Shown here: piece by piece, positions 50,454 through 58,439 of the stretch
Numbering within the stretch: the stretch's first letter is position 1
Layout of the letters: every line of letters begins with the position of its first letter
From: Pseudomonadota bacterium
GTDB taxonomy: Bacteria > Pseudomonadota > Gammaproteobacteria > Steroidobacterales > Steroidobacteraceae
Length of the DNA stretch: 64,000 bases
Direction of reading: 5' to 3'
NCBI GenBank assembly: GCA_023391815.1
Contig: JAEWAF010000070.1
Span: forward strand, 52,359 to 116,358
Notes under the pieces: generated by a model
What the model was told of the DNA's origin: nothing
Seen by the model: the letters and a program-made list of their open reading frames with translations, nothing else
The model's database searches: none
Position numbers and translations under genes: made by a program

Positions 50454-51347
50454 ATGACCTCGTTTGGCAGTGAGGGCCGACCGCACGTGCTGATTGCCGG
50501 GTGCGGCTACGTGGGCCAGCGTCTGGCGGCCCGCCTGCGGGACCGATATGAGATCACCGCGCTGGTCCGCGCGAACGACAAGGCCGCCGCGCTGGAACGG
50601 CAAGGCTTGAAGGCCATCGTCATCGACCTCGATCGCCCGCGAGTCGGCTCGAGCATTCCCGAGCGGCTGGACCAGGAAGCCATCGTGTATCTCGCCCCGC
50701 CGCCCGCCGCCGGCGAAAGCGATCTGCGGCTCGATCGTTTCCTGCACCTGGCGTTCGTGCCGCCGAAGAGTTTTGTTTATATGAGCACGACCGGCGTATA
50801 CGGCAACACCGAGGGTGAGCTCGTGGACGAAAGCACGCCCGTCATGCCGCTCACCGATCGCGCCCGCCGACGAGTCAGCGCCGAGGAAATGACCCGAGTG
50901 TGGTGTCACGAACGACGAGTTCGACGCGTCGTCCTGCGAGTGCCGGGAATTTACGGGCCGGGGCGGCTGCCGCTGGATCGATTGCGAAAATCAGAGCCGG
51001 TGGTGCGCCCGGAAGACGCCGGCATCAGCAATCGCATTCACGTGGACGACCTGGTCGCGGCCTGCGAGGCGGCGATCGAAAACAAAGAAGCCCGTGGCGT
51101 TTACAACGTCACCGACGGCAATTCCATCAGCTCCACGGCATTCATCGATCGGGTCGCGGAGCTCGCCGGCCTGCCGCGTGCGCCCCGGGTGTCGATGGAG
51201 GAAGCCCAGCTCACGTTCAGCCCCGAGCGACTTTCGTTTCTCAACGAATCGCGACGGGTCAGCAATGACCGCATGCTGAAACATCTAGGGGTGAAGCTGC
51301 GGTACGCGGACGTCGACGCCGGGATCCGCGCCAGCCTTGAAGGCTGA
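50454..51347 (+). CDS. NAD-dependent epimerase/dehydratase-like SDR (YeeZ-like)
   Basis: A 297-residue extended SDR. The nucleotide motif 'VLIAGCGYVGQRLAARL' (GxGxxG) is at the N-terminus. 'FVYMSTTGVYGNTEGELVDE' supplies Ser/Thr and Tyr near the active site, but the Lys of the YxxxK pair is not obvious. 'RVPGIYGPGRLPLDRL' and 'IHVDDLVAACEAAIE' are typical of the family. Substrate unknown; members are often annotated as YeeZ-like sugar-nucleotide epimerases. It is divergent from the GbsR-type gene. Confidence 0.85.
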   Translation: MTSFGSEGRPHVLIAGCGYVGQRLAARLRDRYEITALVRANDKAAALERQGLKAIVIDLDRPRVGSSIPERLDQEAIVYLAPPPAAGESDLRLDRFLHLAFVPPKSFVYMSTTGVYGNTEGELVDESTPVMPLTDRARRRVSAEEMTRVWCHERRVRRVVLRVPGIYGPGRLPLDRLRKSEPVVRPEDAGISNRIHVDDLVAACEAAIENKEARGVYNVTDGNSISSTAFIDRVAELAGLPRAPRVSMEEAQLTFSPERLSFLNESRRVSNDRMLKHLGVKLRYADVDAGIRASLEG

Positions 51348-51356
51348 ATCGAGCGA

Positions 51357-51998
51357 TCAGCTTGGCTGACTCTTCTTGCTGTCGAGCCACTTGGTGATGG
51401 GCTTCCACTGCTCCCAGTCGGGGCTCGCCAGATACTCCGGCAGCTCGAAGATGCCCATGCCGCGCTGATAGGCCCGTAGATAGTTGGCCGACTGCCGCAG
51501 CTGGCCGAGATACGGCACTTTGAGCTTGTCGAGATACTGATCCAGCTCGTCGAACAACAGCGTGTTCTCGCGGACGCGGTTCGCCACCATGCCGAGCCGC
51601 GCCTGTTGACGTTGCACCTTGCCCAGCTCGAGCAGCTCCTCCATGAAGCGCGCGGACGCTTTCATGTCGATGGGCGATGGCATCACCGGAACCAGGATGG
51701 TCTCGGCCCGACGGACCAGCTCGTTCATTTCCGCGCCGTGCGTCCGCGCCGGGGCATCGATGACCAGGACATCGGTATCGCGTGGCACGCCGCGGATACC
51801 TTCCTCATAGGCCGGCACGCCGGCGATGGTGGGCAGATCGGCGGGGCGCACCGCCAGCCAGTCGAGACTGGAACGCTGCGGATCGTAGTCGGCGATCGTC
51901 ACCTTGGCATCCTGGCTCGCGAAGTAACAAGCGATGTTGGTCGCCAGAGTGCTCTTGCCGCTACCGCCTTTGGAGTTCATTACCATCACGTGGCGCAT
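51357..51998 (-). CDS. Orphan ParA/MinD-family ATPase
   Basis: A 213-residue deviant-Walker ATPase: 'MRHVMVMNSKGGSGKSTLATNIACYFA', split as Met-Arg-His then the KGGSGKS loop, Walker A' lysine included. 'DYDPQRSSLDWL' and 'DVLVIDAPARTHGAEM' follow. ATG 51998 has GCGAGG six bases before it. No ParB gene or parS-like repeats are near, so it is an orphan positioning-type ATPase rather than a chromosome-partition pair. It converges with the epimerase. Confidence 0.85.
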   Translation of the reverse strand: MRHVMVMNSKGGSGKSTLATNIACYFASQDAKVTIADYDPQRSSLDWLAVRPADLPTIAGVPAYEEGIRGVPRDTDVLVIDAPARTHGAEMNELVRRAETILVPVMPSPIDMKASARFMEELLELGKVQRQQARLGMVANRVRENTLLFDELDQYLDKLKVPYLGQLRQSANYLRAYQRGMGIFELPEYLASPDWEQWKPITKWLDSKKSQPS

Positions 51999-52100
51999 GA
52001 AAGTCCTCGCTTCCCCGGTCAAACAGACAGCATCTTGGGCCCGGCGAGGCGCACCGGACTGTGCTGGGTTTCGCGTTGTCGCGAATGATATGCTTCGCCC

Positions 52101-52925
52101 ATGCGCCTGTCTTTCACCAAGATGCAGGGCCTGGGCAACGATTTCATCGTGTTCGACGCTCCGGCCGGCACGGAACTGCCCTCCGCCGAAGTGTTTCGCC
52201 GCCTCGCCGACCGCCGTGTCGGCATCGGTTTCGATCAGGCCCTGGTGCTCATGCCGCCCGCGAAAGAGGGCGTCGATGTGTTCTATCGCATCTTCAACGC
52301 CGACGGCTCGGAGGTCGAGCAGTGTGGTAACGGCGCGCGCTGTATCGCCAGCCTCGTCGCTCGCAAGCTCGGCAAAGCGCGCGTGCAGATGGACAGCCCC
52401 GGCGGCCGGGTCAGCGGTTTCCTGAGGGACGACGGCCTCGTTTCCGTCGATATGGGTGTGCCGAATTTTTCGCCCGCGTCGCTGCCGTTCGAAGCTTCAC
52501 GAGAAGCCGAGGTGTATCCGCTGCGCGTCGGTGAGAAGGAGCTGCAGATCGGCGCGGTCTCGATGGGCAATCCGCATGCCGTCATGCAAGTGCCCTCGGT
52601 GCGAGATGCCGCCGTGGACACACTCGGGCCCGCGGTGGAGAATCATTCCCGCTTTCCGAAGCGCGCCAACGTGGGCTTCATGGAAGTGGTCAGCCCCTCT
52701 CACATCCGGCTCCGGGTGTTCGAGCGGGGCGTGGGCGAGACACAAGCTTGCGGCACCGGGGCGTGCGCGGCTGTTGCTGTCGGACGACGATGGGGGCTGC
52801 TGCAAGAGGAAGTGCAGGTGGACGCGCCCGGCGGTCGCATGATCGTGCGCTGGCCGGGGCCCGGGGAGGCGCTGTGGCTCACTGGCCCGGCGGTCACCGT
52901 GTTCGAAGGCACGGTGGAAGTTTGA
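52101..52925 (+). CDS. dapF: Diaminopimelate epimerase
   Basis: A 274-residue DapF, which interconverts LL- and meso-diaminopimelate for lysine and peptidoglycan. The two catalytic cysteines are C75 in 'EQCGNGARCIA' and C217 in 'ETQACGTGACAAV'. The N-terminus 'FTKMQGLGNDFIVFD' is typical. It begins the gammaproteobacterial order dapF-DUF484-xerC, with hslVU after it. Confidence 0.95.
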   Translation: MRLSFTKMQGLGNDFIVFDAPAGTELPSAEVFRRLADRRVGIGFDQALVLMPPAKEGVDVFYRIFNADGSEVEQCGNGARCIASLVARKLGKARVQMDSPGGRVSGFLRDDGLVSVDMGVPNFSPASLPFEASREAEVYPLRVGEKELQIGAVSMGNPHAVMQVPSVRDAAVDTLGPAVENHSRFPKRANVGFMEVVSPSHIRLRVFERGVGETQACGTGACAAVAVGRRWGLLQEEVQVDAPGGRMIVRWPGPGEALWLTGPAVTVFEGTVEV

Positions 52926-52957
52926 ACGTTCGAATCGAGCAAGAACAAGGCAACTGT

Positions 52958-53704
52958 ATGAGCAAGCAACCGGTCCGCGGCGCCGATGCGGAAACTCTCG
53001 CCCCGGCGGCGACCAGCAAGCTGGATCACAGCGGACCGAGCGAGACCGAGATCGCCGACTACCTGCAGAACAACACCGACTTCTTCGAGCGTCACGCCAC
53101 GCTGCTGACCAAACTGAAGCTCCCGCACAGCCGAGGCAACGCCACTGTGTCGCTGGTCGAGCGTCAGGTGTCGGCGCTGCGTGAGAAAAATCAGTCCTTG
53201 GAATCGCGTTTGCGAGAGCTGATCGACGTGGCTCGCAGCAACGACGTGCTCGCCGCGAAAATTCATCGCCTCGCCTGCCGGCTGGTGCGCGCACGCACTG
53301 CCGCCACGCTGCTCGACTCGATGGAAACATCGCTGCGTGAAGACTTCGGCGCATCCGAATGGTTGCTGCTGCTCGCACCGACGCGTCCTTCCGGATTCTC
53401 CGGCATCGACAGTCGTCATCTACGCCTGATGGACCCGAGCGCGACCGAGCTGAAAATGTTCGACACGCTGTTCGAATCGGCCCGGCCTCGCTGCGGACAG
53501 ATTCGCGACAGCCAGCGTGACTTCCTGTTCGGCGCCGGCACGATCGAGATCGGCTCGGCCGCCCTGGTCCCGCTGGGTCGCGAGCTCGGTTTCGGCCTGC
53601 TCGCGATCGGCAGCCCGGACGCGCAACGTTTCCATCCCACCATGAGCACCGACTTCCTCGCCCGCATCGGTGACCTGGTGAGCGAGGCCGTCGCGGCCGC
53701 CTGA
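52958..53704 (+). CDS. DUF484 family protein (GAF-like)
   Basis: A 248-residue DUF484 protein. 'EIADYLQNNTDFFERHATLL' and 'LVERQVSALREKNQSLESRL' form the N-terminal helical part, followed by a GAF-like domain ending 'DFLARIGDLVSEAVA'. It sits between dapF and xerC, as in many gammaproteobacteria. Function unknown; a role connected with XerC or with sensing is suggested only by position. ATG 52958 is the family start. Confidence 0.9.
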   Translation: MSKQPVRGADAETLAPAATSKLDHSGPSETEIADYLQNNTDFFERHATLLTKLKLPHSRGNATVSLVERQVSALREKNQSLESRLRELIDVARSNDVLAAKIHRLACRLVRARTAATLLDSMETSLREDFGASEWLLLLAPTRPSGFSGIDSRHLRLMDPSATELKMFDTLFESARPRCGQIRDSQRDFLFGAGTIEIGSAALVPLGRELGFGLLAIGSPDAQRFHPTMSTDFLARIGDLVSEAVAAA

Positions 53705-53730
53705 GCTTGCGGTCGCGTGGGCGTTGATCG

Positions 53731-54672
53731 ATGGATGAGTCCGCCCTCGCCTGGCTGCCGAAGTTCTTCACTCACCTGTCCGTGGAGCGGCGCATGTCGC
53801 CGCACACGGATTCCAACTATCGGCGCGATCTGAAACGTTTCGTCGCTCATTGCGACCAGAGCGGCTTGAGCGACTGGTCGCAAGTCGACAATCAACACGT
53901 TCGTTCCTTCGCCGCCGCGGAACATCGCTCGGGCGCTTCGCCTCGAACCATCCAACGCCGGCTCAGCGCGCTGCGCAGCTTTTATAACTTTCTGCTGCGT
54001 GAACAGGAGGAGGAAAAGAACAAGGAGCCGAGTGAGCGCCAGCTGATCGGCATCAACGTGAACCCGGCGATCGACGTGCGGGCGCCGAAGGCGAAGAAAC
54101 GTTTGCCCGCGACCATCGACGTCGATCAGATGACCCGCCTGCTCAGCTTCCGCACCGACGAAGAAATCAGCGTGCGCGACAAGGCGATCATGGAGTTGTT
54201 CTACTCCTCCGGTTTGCGCCTGTCGGAGCTGACCGGGCTCGACCTGACCGACATCGATCTGGTCGATCGCACCGTCCGCGTGCTCGGCAAAGGTGGCAAG
54301 ACTCGTGTGTTGCCGGTCGGCCGTCATGCCGTGGAAGCCATCAGCCGCTGGCTGCTCGAACGCACCAAGATCGCCGACGTAGGAAATACCGCGCTGTTCG
54401 TCGGTAAACGCGGCGATCGCATCAGCCCTCGCTCGGTTCAGAAACAAGTCGCGGCCTGGGCCAGAAGCCAGATAGGCGTGCACGTTCACCCGCACATGTT
54501 CCGTCATTCGTTCGCCACGCATCTGCTCGAGTCGAGCCACGACCTGCGCGGCGTGCAGGAACTGCTGGGCCACGCCAACATAGCAACCACTCAGATTTAC
54601 ACCCACCTTGATTTCCAGCACCTCGCCAAGATCTACGATGCGGCCCACCCGCGGGCCCGCAGAAAGAGCTGA
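53731..54672 (+). CDS. xerC: Tyrosine recombinase XerC
   Basis: A 313-residue tyrosine recombinase that resolves chromosome dimers at dif with XerD. The catalytic set is complete: R163 in 'SSGLRLSEL', K190 region in 'GKGGKTRVLP', H255 and R258 in 'HPHMFRHSFA', H281 in 'LGHANIATTQ' and nucleophile Y290 in 'QIYTH'. The SAM-like core-binding domain has an insertion of charged residues around 91-104 ('EQEEEKNKEPSERQ'), making it slightly longer than usual. Its location after DUF484 supports XerC rather than XerD. Confidence 0.93.
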   Translation: MDESALAWLPKFFTHLSVERRMSPHTDSNYRRDLKRFVAHCDQSGLSDWSQVDNQHVRSFAAAEHRSGASPRTIQRRLSALRSFYNFLLREQEEEKNKEPSERQLIGINVNPAIDVRAPKAKKRLPATIDVDQMTRLLSFRTDEEISVRDKAIMELFYSSGLRLSELTGLDLTDIDLVDRTVRVLGKGGKTRVLPVGRHAVEAISRWLLERTKIADVGNTALFVGKRGDRISPRSVQKQVAAWARSQIGVHVHPHMFRHSFATHLLESSHDLRGVQELLGHANIATTQIYTHLDFQHLAKIYDAAHPRARRKS

Positions 54673-54693
54673 CGACGCGCGAAGCAGACAACC

Positions 54694-55230
54694 ATGAGCG
54701 AATCACCCCACGCAACCACCATCCTCTCCGTCCGTCGCAACGGCATCGTCTGCATCGGGGGTGACGGCCAGGTGTCCTTAGGGAACACGGTGATGAAGGG
54801 CAACGCCCGCAAGGTGCGGCGTCTGTACGACGGTAAAGTGCTGGCAGGTTTCGCCGGCGGCACCGCCGATGCATTCACGCTGTTCGAACGTTTCGAAGCC
54901 AAGCTGCAGCAGTACGGCAACCTGACGCGCGCCGCCATCGAGCTCGCTAAGGACTGGCGCAGCGATCGCAGCTTGCGACGCCTGGAAGCCCTGCTATGCG
55001 TCGCCGACGTGAAAAGCTCGTTCATTATTTCCGGCAACGGCGACGTCATCGAGCCCGAAGACGATATCATGGCGATCGGCTCCGGCGGCGCATTCGCTCA
55101 ATCCGCCGCGCGCGCGTTGTTACAGAACACCGAGCTGGAGGCGCGCACGATCGTCGAGAAGGCATTGAACATCGCCGCCGACATTTGTATCTACACCAAT
55201 CGTAATCTCACGATCGAAGAGTTGAAGTAA
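54694..55230 (+). CDS. hslV: HslV protease subunit
   Basis: A 178-residue proteasome-like peptidase. The catalytic threonine is expected to be the first Thr of 'HATTILSV', so a short propeptide MSESPHA must be removed, as in several HslV/ClpQ proteins. Also conserved: 'GDGQVSLGNTVMKGNARKVRR' in two parts, 'GFAGGTADAFTLFERFE' and the C-terminal 'YTNRNLTIEEL'. It forms the HslUV complex with the gene 13 bases downstream. Confidence 0.95.
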   Translation: MSESPHATTILSVRRNGIVCIGGDGQVSLGNTVMKGNARKVRRLYDGKVLAGFAGGTADAFTLFERFEAKLQQYGNLTRAAIELAKDWRSDRSLRRLEALLCVADVKSSFIISGNGDVIEPEDDIMAIGSGGAFAQSAARALLQNTELEARTIVEKALNIAADICIYTNRNLTIEELK

Positions 55231-55243
55231 CTCTTCCACCCGT

Positions 55244-56575
55244 ATGTCAATGACTCCCAGAGAAATCGTTCAAGAGCTCGACAAGCACATTGTCGGCCAG
55301 GGCGCGGCCAAGCGCGCCGTCGCCATCGCGCTGCGCAATCGCTGGCGGCGCATGCAGGTCGCCGAAGGTCTGCGCGCTGAGATCACGCCGAAGAACATTC
55401 TGATGATCGGGCCCACCGGCGTCGGCAAGACCGAGATCGCTCGTCGTCTCGCTCGCCTGGCGCGCGCGCCGTTCATCAAAGTCGAAGCCACCAAGTTCAC
55501 CGAGGTCGGTTACGTCGGCCGCGAAGTCGATTCCATCATCAAGGATCTGATGGACGTCGCCGTCAAGATGACGCGCGAGGAAGAAATGGAGAAGGTGCGC
55601 CATCGCGCCATGGATGCCGCTGAAGATCGCGTGCTCGACGCCTTGCTACCACGGCCGAAATCGCTCGGCTTCACCGCTGAGCCGGAACCCACGCCTCGCG
55701 ACGGTGAAACGCGACAGAAATTCCGCAAGATGCTGCGCGAAGGTCAGCTCGACGATCGTGAGATCGAGATCGAGGTGCGCGCCTTGCCCGTCGGCGTCGA
55801 AATCATGGCGCCCGCCGGCATGGAAGATCTGACCCAACAGTTGCAAAGCATGTTCTCGAATCTCGGCGGCTCTCGTACCAAGACTCGCAAGGTGAAAGTT
55901 CGTGAAGCATTCAAGCTGCTCACGGATGAAGAAGCCGCGAAAATGGTCAACGAAGAAGAGCTGAAGCTGCGCGCGTTACAGAACGCCGAACAGAACGGCA
56001 TCGTGTTCATCGACGAGATCGACAAGATCGCTCGTCAGGAAACTCACGGCGCCGATGTTTCGCGTGAAGGCGTGCAGCGTGACCTGCTGCCGCTGGTGGA
56101 AGGCAGCACCGTGACCACCAAGCACGGCATGGTGAAGACGGACCATATCCTGTTCATCGCCTCGGGCGCGTTTCACATGTCGAAACCTTCGGATCTGATC
56201 CCCGAACTGCAGGGTCGTTTTCCGATTCGCGTGGAGCTGGACGCGCTCAAGGTCGACGACTTCATTCGCATTCTCACCGAGCCCGATGCGTCGCTGTGCA
56301 CGCAATACAAAGCGTTGCTCGCCACCGAAGGCGTTACGCTCGACTTCGACGCGAGCGGCGTCCGTCGTATCGCCGAAGTCGCGTACCAAGTGAACGAGCG
56401 CACTGAAAACATCGGCGCGCGTCGTTTGCACACCGTGCTGGAACGACTGCTCGAAGTGCTTTCGTATGAAGCGGCCGACAAGAATGGCTTCAACGTCACG
56501 GTCGATCAGGAATACGTCGACAAGCATCTCGGCGAGCTCGTGAAGGACGAAGACCTGACGCGCTACATCCTGTAA
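55244..56575 (+). CDS. hslU: HslU AAA unfoldase
   Basis: A 443-residue Clp/HSP100 ATPase that feeds HslV. Walker A GPTGVGKT (56-63), the pore motif GYVG (89-92), the I-domain with its typical acidic/basic helices (about 110-240), Walker B 'IVFIDEID' (253-260) and the C-terminal 'DEDLTRYIL' that docks into HslV are all present. It follows hslV closely, forming the heat-shock operon. Confidence 0.96.
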   Translation: MSMTPREIVQELDKHIVGQGAAKRAVAIALRNRWRRMQVAEGLRAEITPKNILMIGPTGVGKTEIARRLARLARAPFIKVEATKFTEVGYVGREVDSIIKDLMDVAVKMTREEEMEKVRHRAMDAAEDRVLDALLPRPKSLGFTAEPEPTPRDGETRQKFRKMLREGQLDDREIEIEVRALPVGVEIMAPAGMEDLTQQLQSMFSNLGGSRTKTRKVKVREAFKLLTDEEAAKMVNEEELKLRALQNAEQNGIVFIDEIDKIARQETHGADVSREGVQRDLLPLVEGSTVTTKHGMVKTDHILFIASGAFHMSKPSDLIPELQGRFPIRVELDALKVDDFIRILTEPDASLCTQYKALLATEGVTLDFDASGVRRIAEVAYQVNERTENIGARRLHTVLERLLEVLSYEAADKNGFNVTVDQEYVDKHLGELVKDEDLTRYIL

Positions 56576-56587
56576 CGTCGGACCGCC

Positions 56588-56989
56588 ATGCCACATCCGA
56601 CCAACATCAAGTCGCGGACCAAGTCCCGCGTGCTGGAAGTGAGCTTCGACGACGGCTCGGTGTTCGAGCTGCCGTATGAATATTTGCGGGTCTTCTCGCC
56701 CTCGGCGGAGGTGCGCGGTCATGGCCCCGGCCAGGAACAGTTGCAGCTCGGCAAGCACGAAGTCGCGATCACGCAGGTCGAGCCGGTCGGCAACTACGCC
56801 GTCAAGCTGGTGTTCGACGACGGCCACAATACCGGCCTTTACACCTGGGCCTACCTGTATGAGCTGGGCCGGGACCGAACGCAGAAATGGCAGAGCTATC
56901 TGGATCGGCTGAAAGAGCTGGGGATCGCGTATCCGACCGTACTGCCGAAAAAGCCGGCGGGATTTTCACTGAAACCGCCGCAGCGCTAG
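56588..56989 (+). CDS. DUF971 family protein
   Basis: A 133-residue DUF971 (gamma-butyrobetaine-hydroxylase-like N-terminal) domain protein: 'SRVLEVSFDDGSVFELPYEYLRVFSPSAEV' in two halves, then 'VEPVGNYAVKLVFDDGHNTGLYTWAYLYEL', likewise split. It sits 12 bases after hslU, an order seen in many gammaproteobacteria. The domain has been linked to Fe-S handling in some proteins; no catalytic residues are evident here. Confidence 0.88.
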   Translation: MPHPTNIKSRTKSRVLEVSFDDGSVFELPYEYLRVFSPSAEVRGHGPGQEQLQLGKHEVAITQVEPVGNYAVKLVFDDGHNTGLYTWAYLYELGRDRTQKWQSYLDRLKELGIAYPTVLPKKPAGFSLKPPQR

Positions 56990-57047
56990 CCGACCTCCCC
57001 TGCAAGCGCCGATATCGCTACTCTCAGTAGGGATCTTGATTAAAATG

Positions 57048-57070
57048 GGTCGTCACAGCCAGCGACGACC
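57048..57070 (+). repeat. Inverted repeat abutting the ubiE start codon
   Basis: GGTCGTC (57048-57054) and GACGACC (57064-57070) form a perfect seven-base stem with a nine-base loop ending right at the ATG of ubiE. No Shine-Dalgarno sequence is visible in this leader. A TAAAAT -10-like element lies at 57041-57046. It may be an operator or a leader hairpin. Confidence 0.5.
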
Positions 57071-57841
57071 ATGACCGCCAACTCCTCCAACTCTCCCCCC
57101 GACGCGACCACGGACTTCGGCTACCAACAGGTGCCGGTCGCGGAAAAACAGGCGCGGGTTCGAGCCGTGTTCGAATCGGTCGCGAGCAATTACGACCTGA
57201 TGAACGACTTGATGTCGGCGGGCACGCACCGGCTGTGGAAGCGGTTCGCGCTGTCGCAGACCGGCTTGCGTCCCGGCCAGCGCGCGCTCGATGTCGCGGG
57301 CGGCACAGGCGATTTATCGGCCGGCATGTGCAAGCAGGTCGGCGAGAACGGCCTGGTCGTTTTGACCGATATCAATGGCGCCATGCTGGCGGAAGGTCGC
57401 GAGGCCATGACCGACCGCGGCTTCGTGAACAACGTCCGCTTCTCGCTGGCCAATGCCGAGCGGCTGCCGTTTCCAGACAGCACTTTCGATTGCGTGACCA
57501 TCGGCTTCGGCCTGCGCAACGTCACCGACAAGGCCGCGGCTCTGCGCTCCATGAAGCGCGTCCTGAAACCCGGCGGTCAGCTGTTGATTCTGGAGTTCTC
57601 GCATCCGGTCATTCCGGGTTTGAAGCCGCTGTACGACGCTTACTCATTTTCGGTGTTGCCGTGGCTGGGCAAGGTCGTCGCACGGGACGAAGCCAGCTAT
57701 CGGTATCTGGCCGAATCGATTCGCAAGTTCCCCACCCAGCAGGCACTGATTCAGATGATGCAGGAGGCGGGGCTGGAGAACTGCAGATATCACAATCTCA
57801 CCGGCGGCATCGTCGCCCTGCATCGCGGCTATCGTTTCTGA
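57071..57841 (+). CDS. ubiE: UbiE (demethylmenaquinone/ubiquinone C-methyltransferase)
   Basis: A 256-residue SAM methyltransferase for ubiquinone (and menaquinone if made). The UbiE signature pair is present: 'FESVASNYDLMNDLMSAGTHRLWKR' (split at NYD) and 'LDVAGGTGDLSAGM' as motif I. 'FGLRNVTDKAAALRSMKRVL' is the second signature, with 'QLLILEFSHPVIP' following. It ends two bases before ubiJ, the start of ubiE-ubiJ-ubiB. Confidence 0.96.
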   Translation: MTANSSNSPPDATTDFGYQQVPVAEKQARVRAVFESVASNYDLMNDLMSAGTHRLWKRFALSQTGLRPGQRALDVAGGTGDLSAGMCKQVGENGLVVLTDINGAMLAEGREAMTDRGFVNNVRFSLANAERLPFPDSTFDCVTIGFGLRNVTDKAAALRSMKRVLKPGGQLLILEFSHPVIPGLKPLYDAYSFSVLPWLGKVVARDEASYRYLAESIRKFPTQQALIQMMQEAGLENCRYHNLTGGIVALHRGYRF

Positions 57842-57842
57842 T

Positions 57843-58436
57843 ATGCGCCTGACGCCGCTGGAATCCGTGCTCAATCGCAACATCGCCGCCTCGTCGACGG
57901 CGCGCGCAATGTGCCGTCGTCTCGATGGCAAGGTGCTGGCGCTGCATGTCGACGGCTTGCCGCTCAGCATCTATTTCAAGTCGAGCGGCGAGCAGATGTC
58001 GCTCGAGACACAGTACGACGGCACGCCGAACGCGACACTCTCGGGCACGCCATTGTCTCTGCTTCGCATGGCCGGCCCGACGCCGGAAACGGCGTTGCGG
58101 ACCAGCTCGGTGCATATTCATGGCGATGCCGAGATCGCGCAAACCTTCAGCGAGTTGCTCAAGCACGCGCGGCCCGATCTGGAAGAAGAGTTGTCGCGAG
58201 TCATCGGCGATGTCGCCGCTCATCAGGTCGGCAATGTGGCGCGTTCGGCGCTCGGCTTTGCACGTCGTGCCGCGGACACTTTTGCGCAGAATGTTTCCGA
58301 ATATCTCCAGGAAGAAGGGCGCGATGCTCCCAGCCGGACCGAAGCGGATGAATTCATCACTGGCGTCGACAAGCTGCGCGACGATGTCGATCGCTTCGAG
58401 GCTCGTCTGTCGCTGCTCGAACGCAAGCGCGGTTGA
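57843..58436 (+). CDS. ubiJ: UbiJ accessory factor (SCP2 domain)
   Basis: A 197-residue UbiJ. The N-terminal SCP2-like lipid-binding domain spans 'LDGKVLALHVDGLPLSIYF' to 'LRTSSVHIHGDAEIAQTFSE', followed by helical 'VGNVARSALGFARRAADTFAQ' and a C-terminal coiled coil. It scaffolds the soluble Ubi metabolon and binds quinone precursors. Two bases after ubiE and three before ubiB, so one operon. Works with UbiK (36046-36288). Confidence 0.9.
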   Translation: MRLTPLESVLNRNIAASSTARAMCRRLDGKVLALHVDGLPLSIYFKSSGEQMSLETQYDGTPNATLSGTPLSLLRMAGPTPETALRTSSVHIHGDAEIAQTFSELLKHARPDLEEELSRVIGDVAAHQVGNVARSALGFARRAADTFAQNVSEYLQEEGRDAPSRTEADEFITGVDKLRDDVDRFEARLSLLERKRG

Positions 58437-58439
58437 CGC

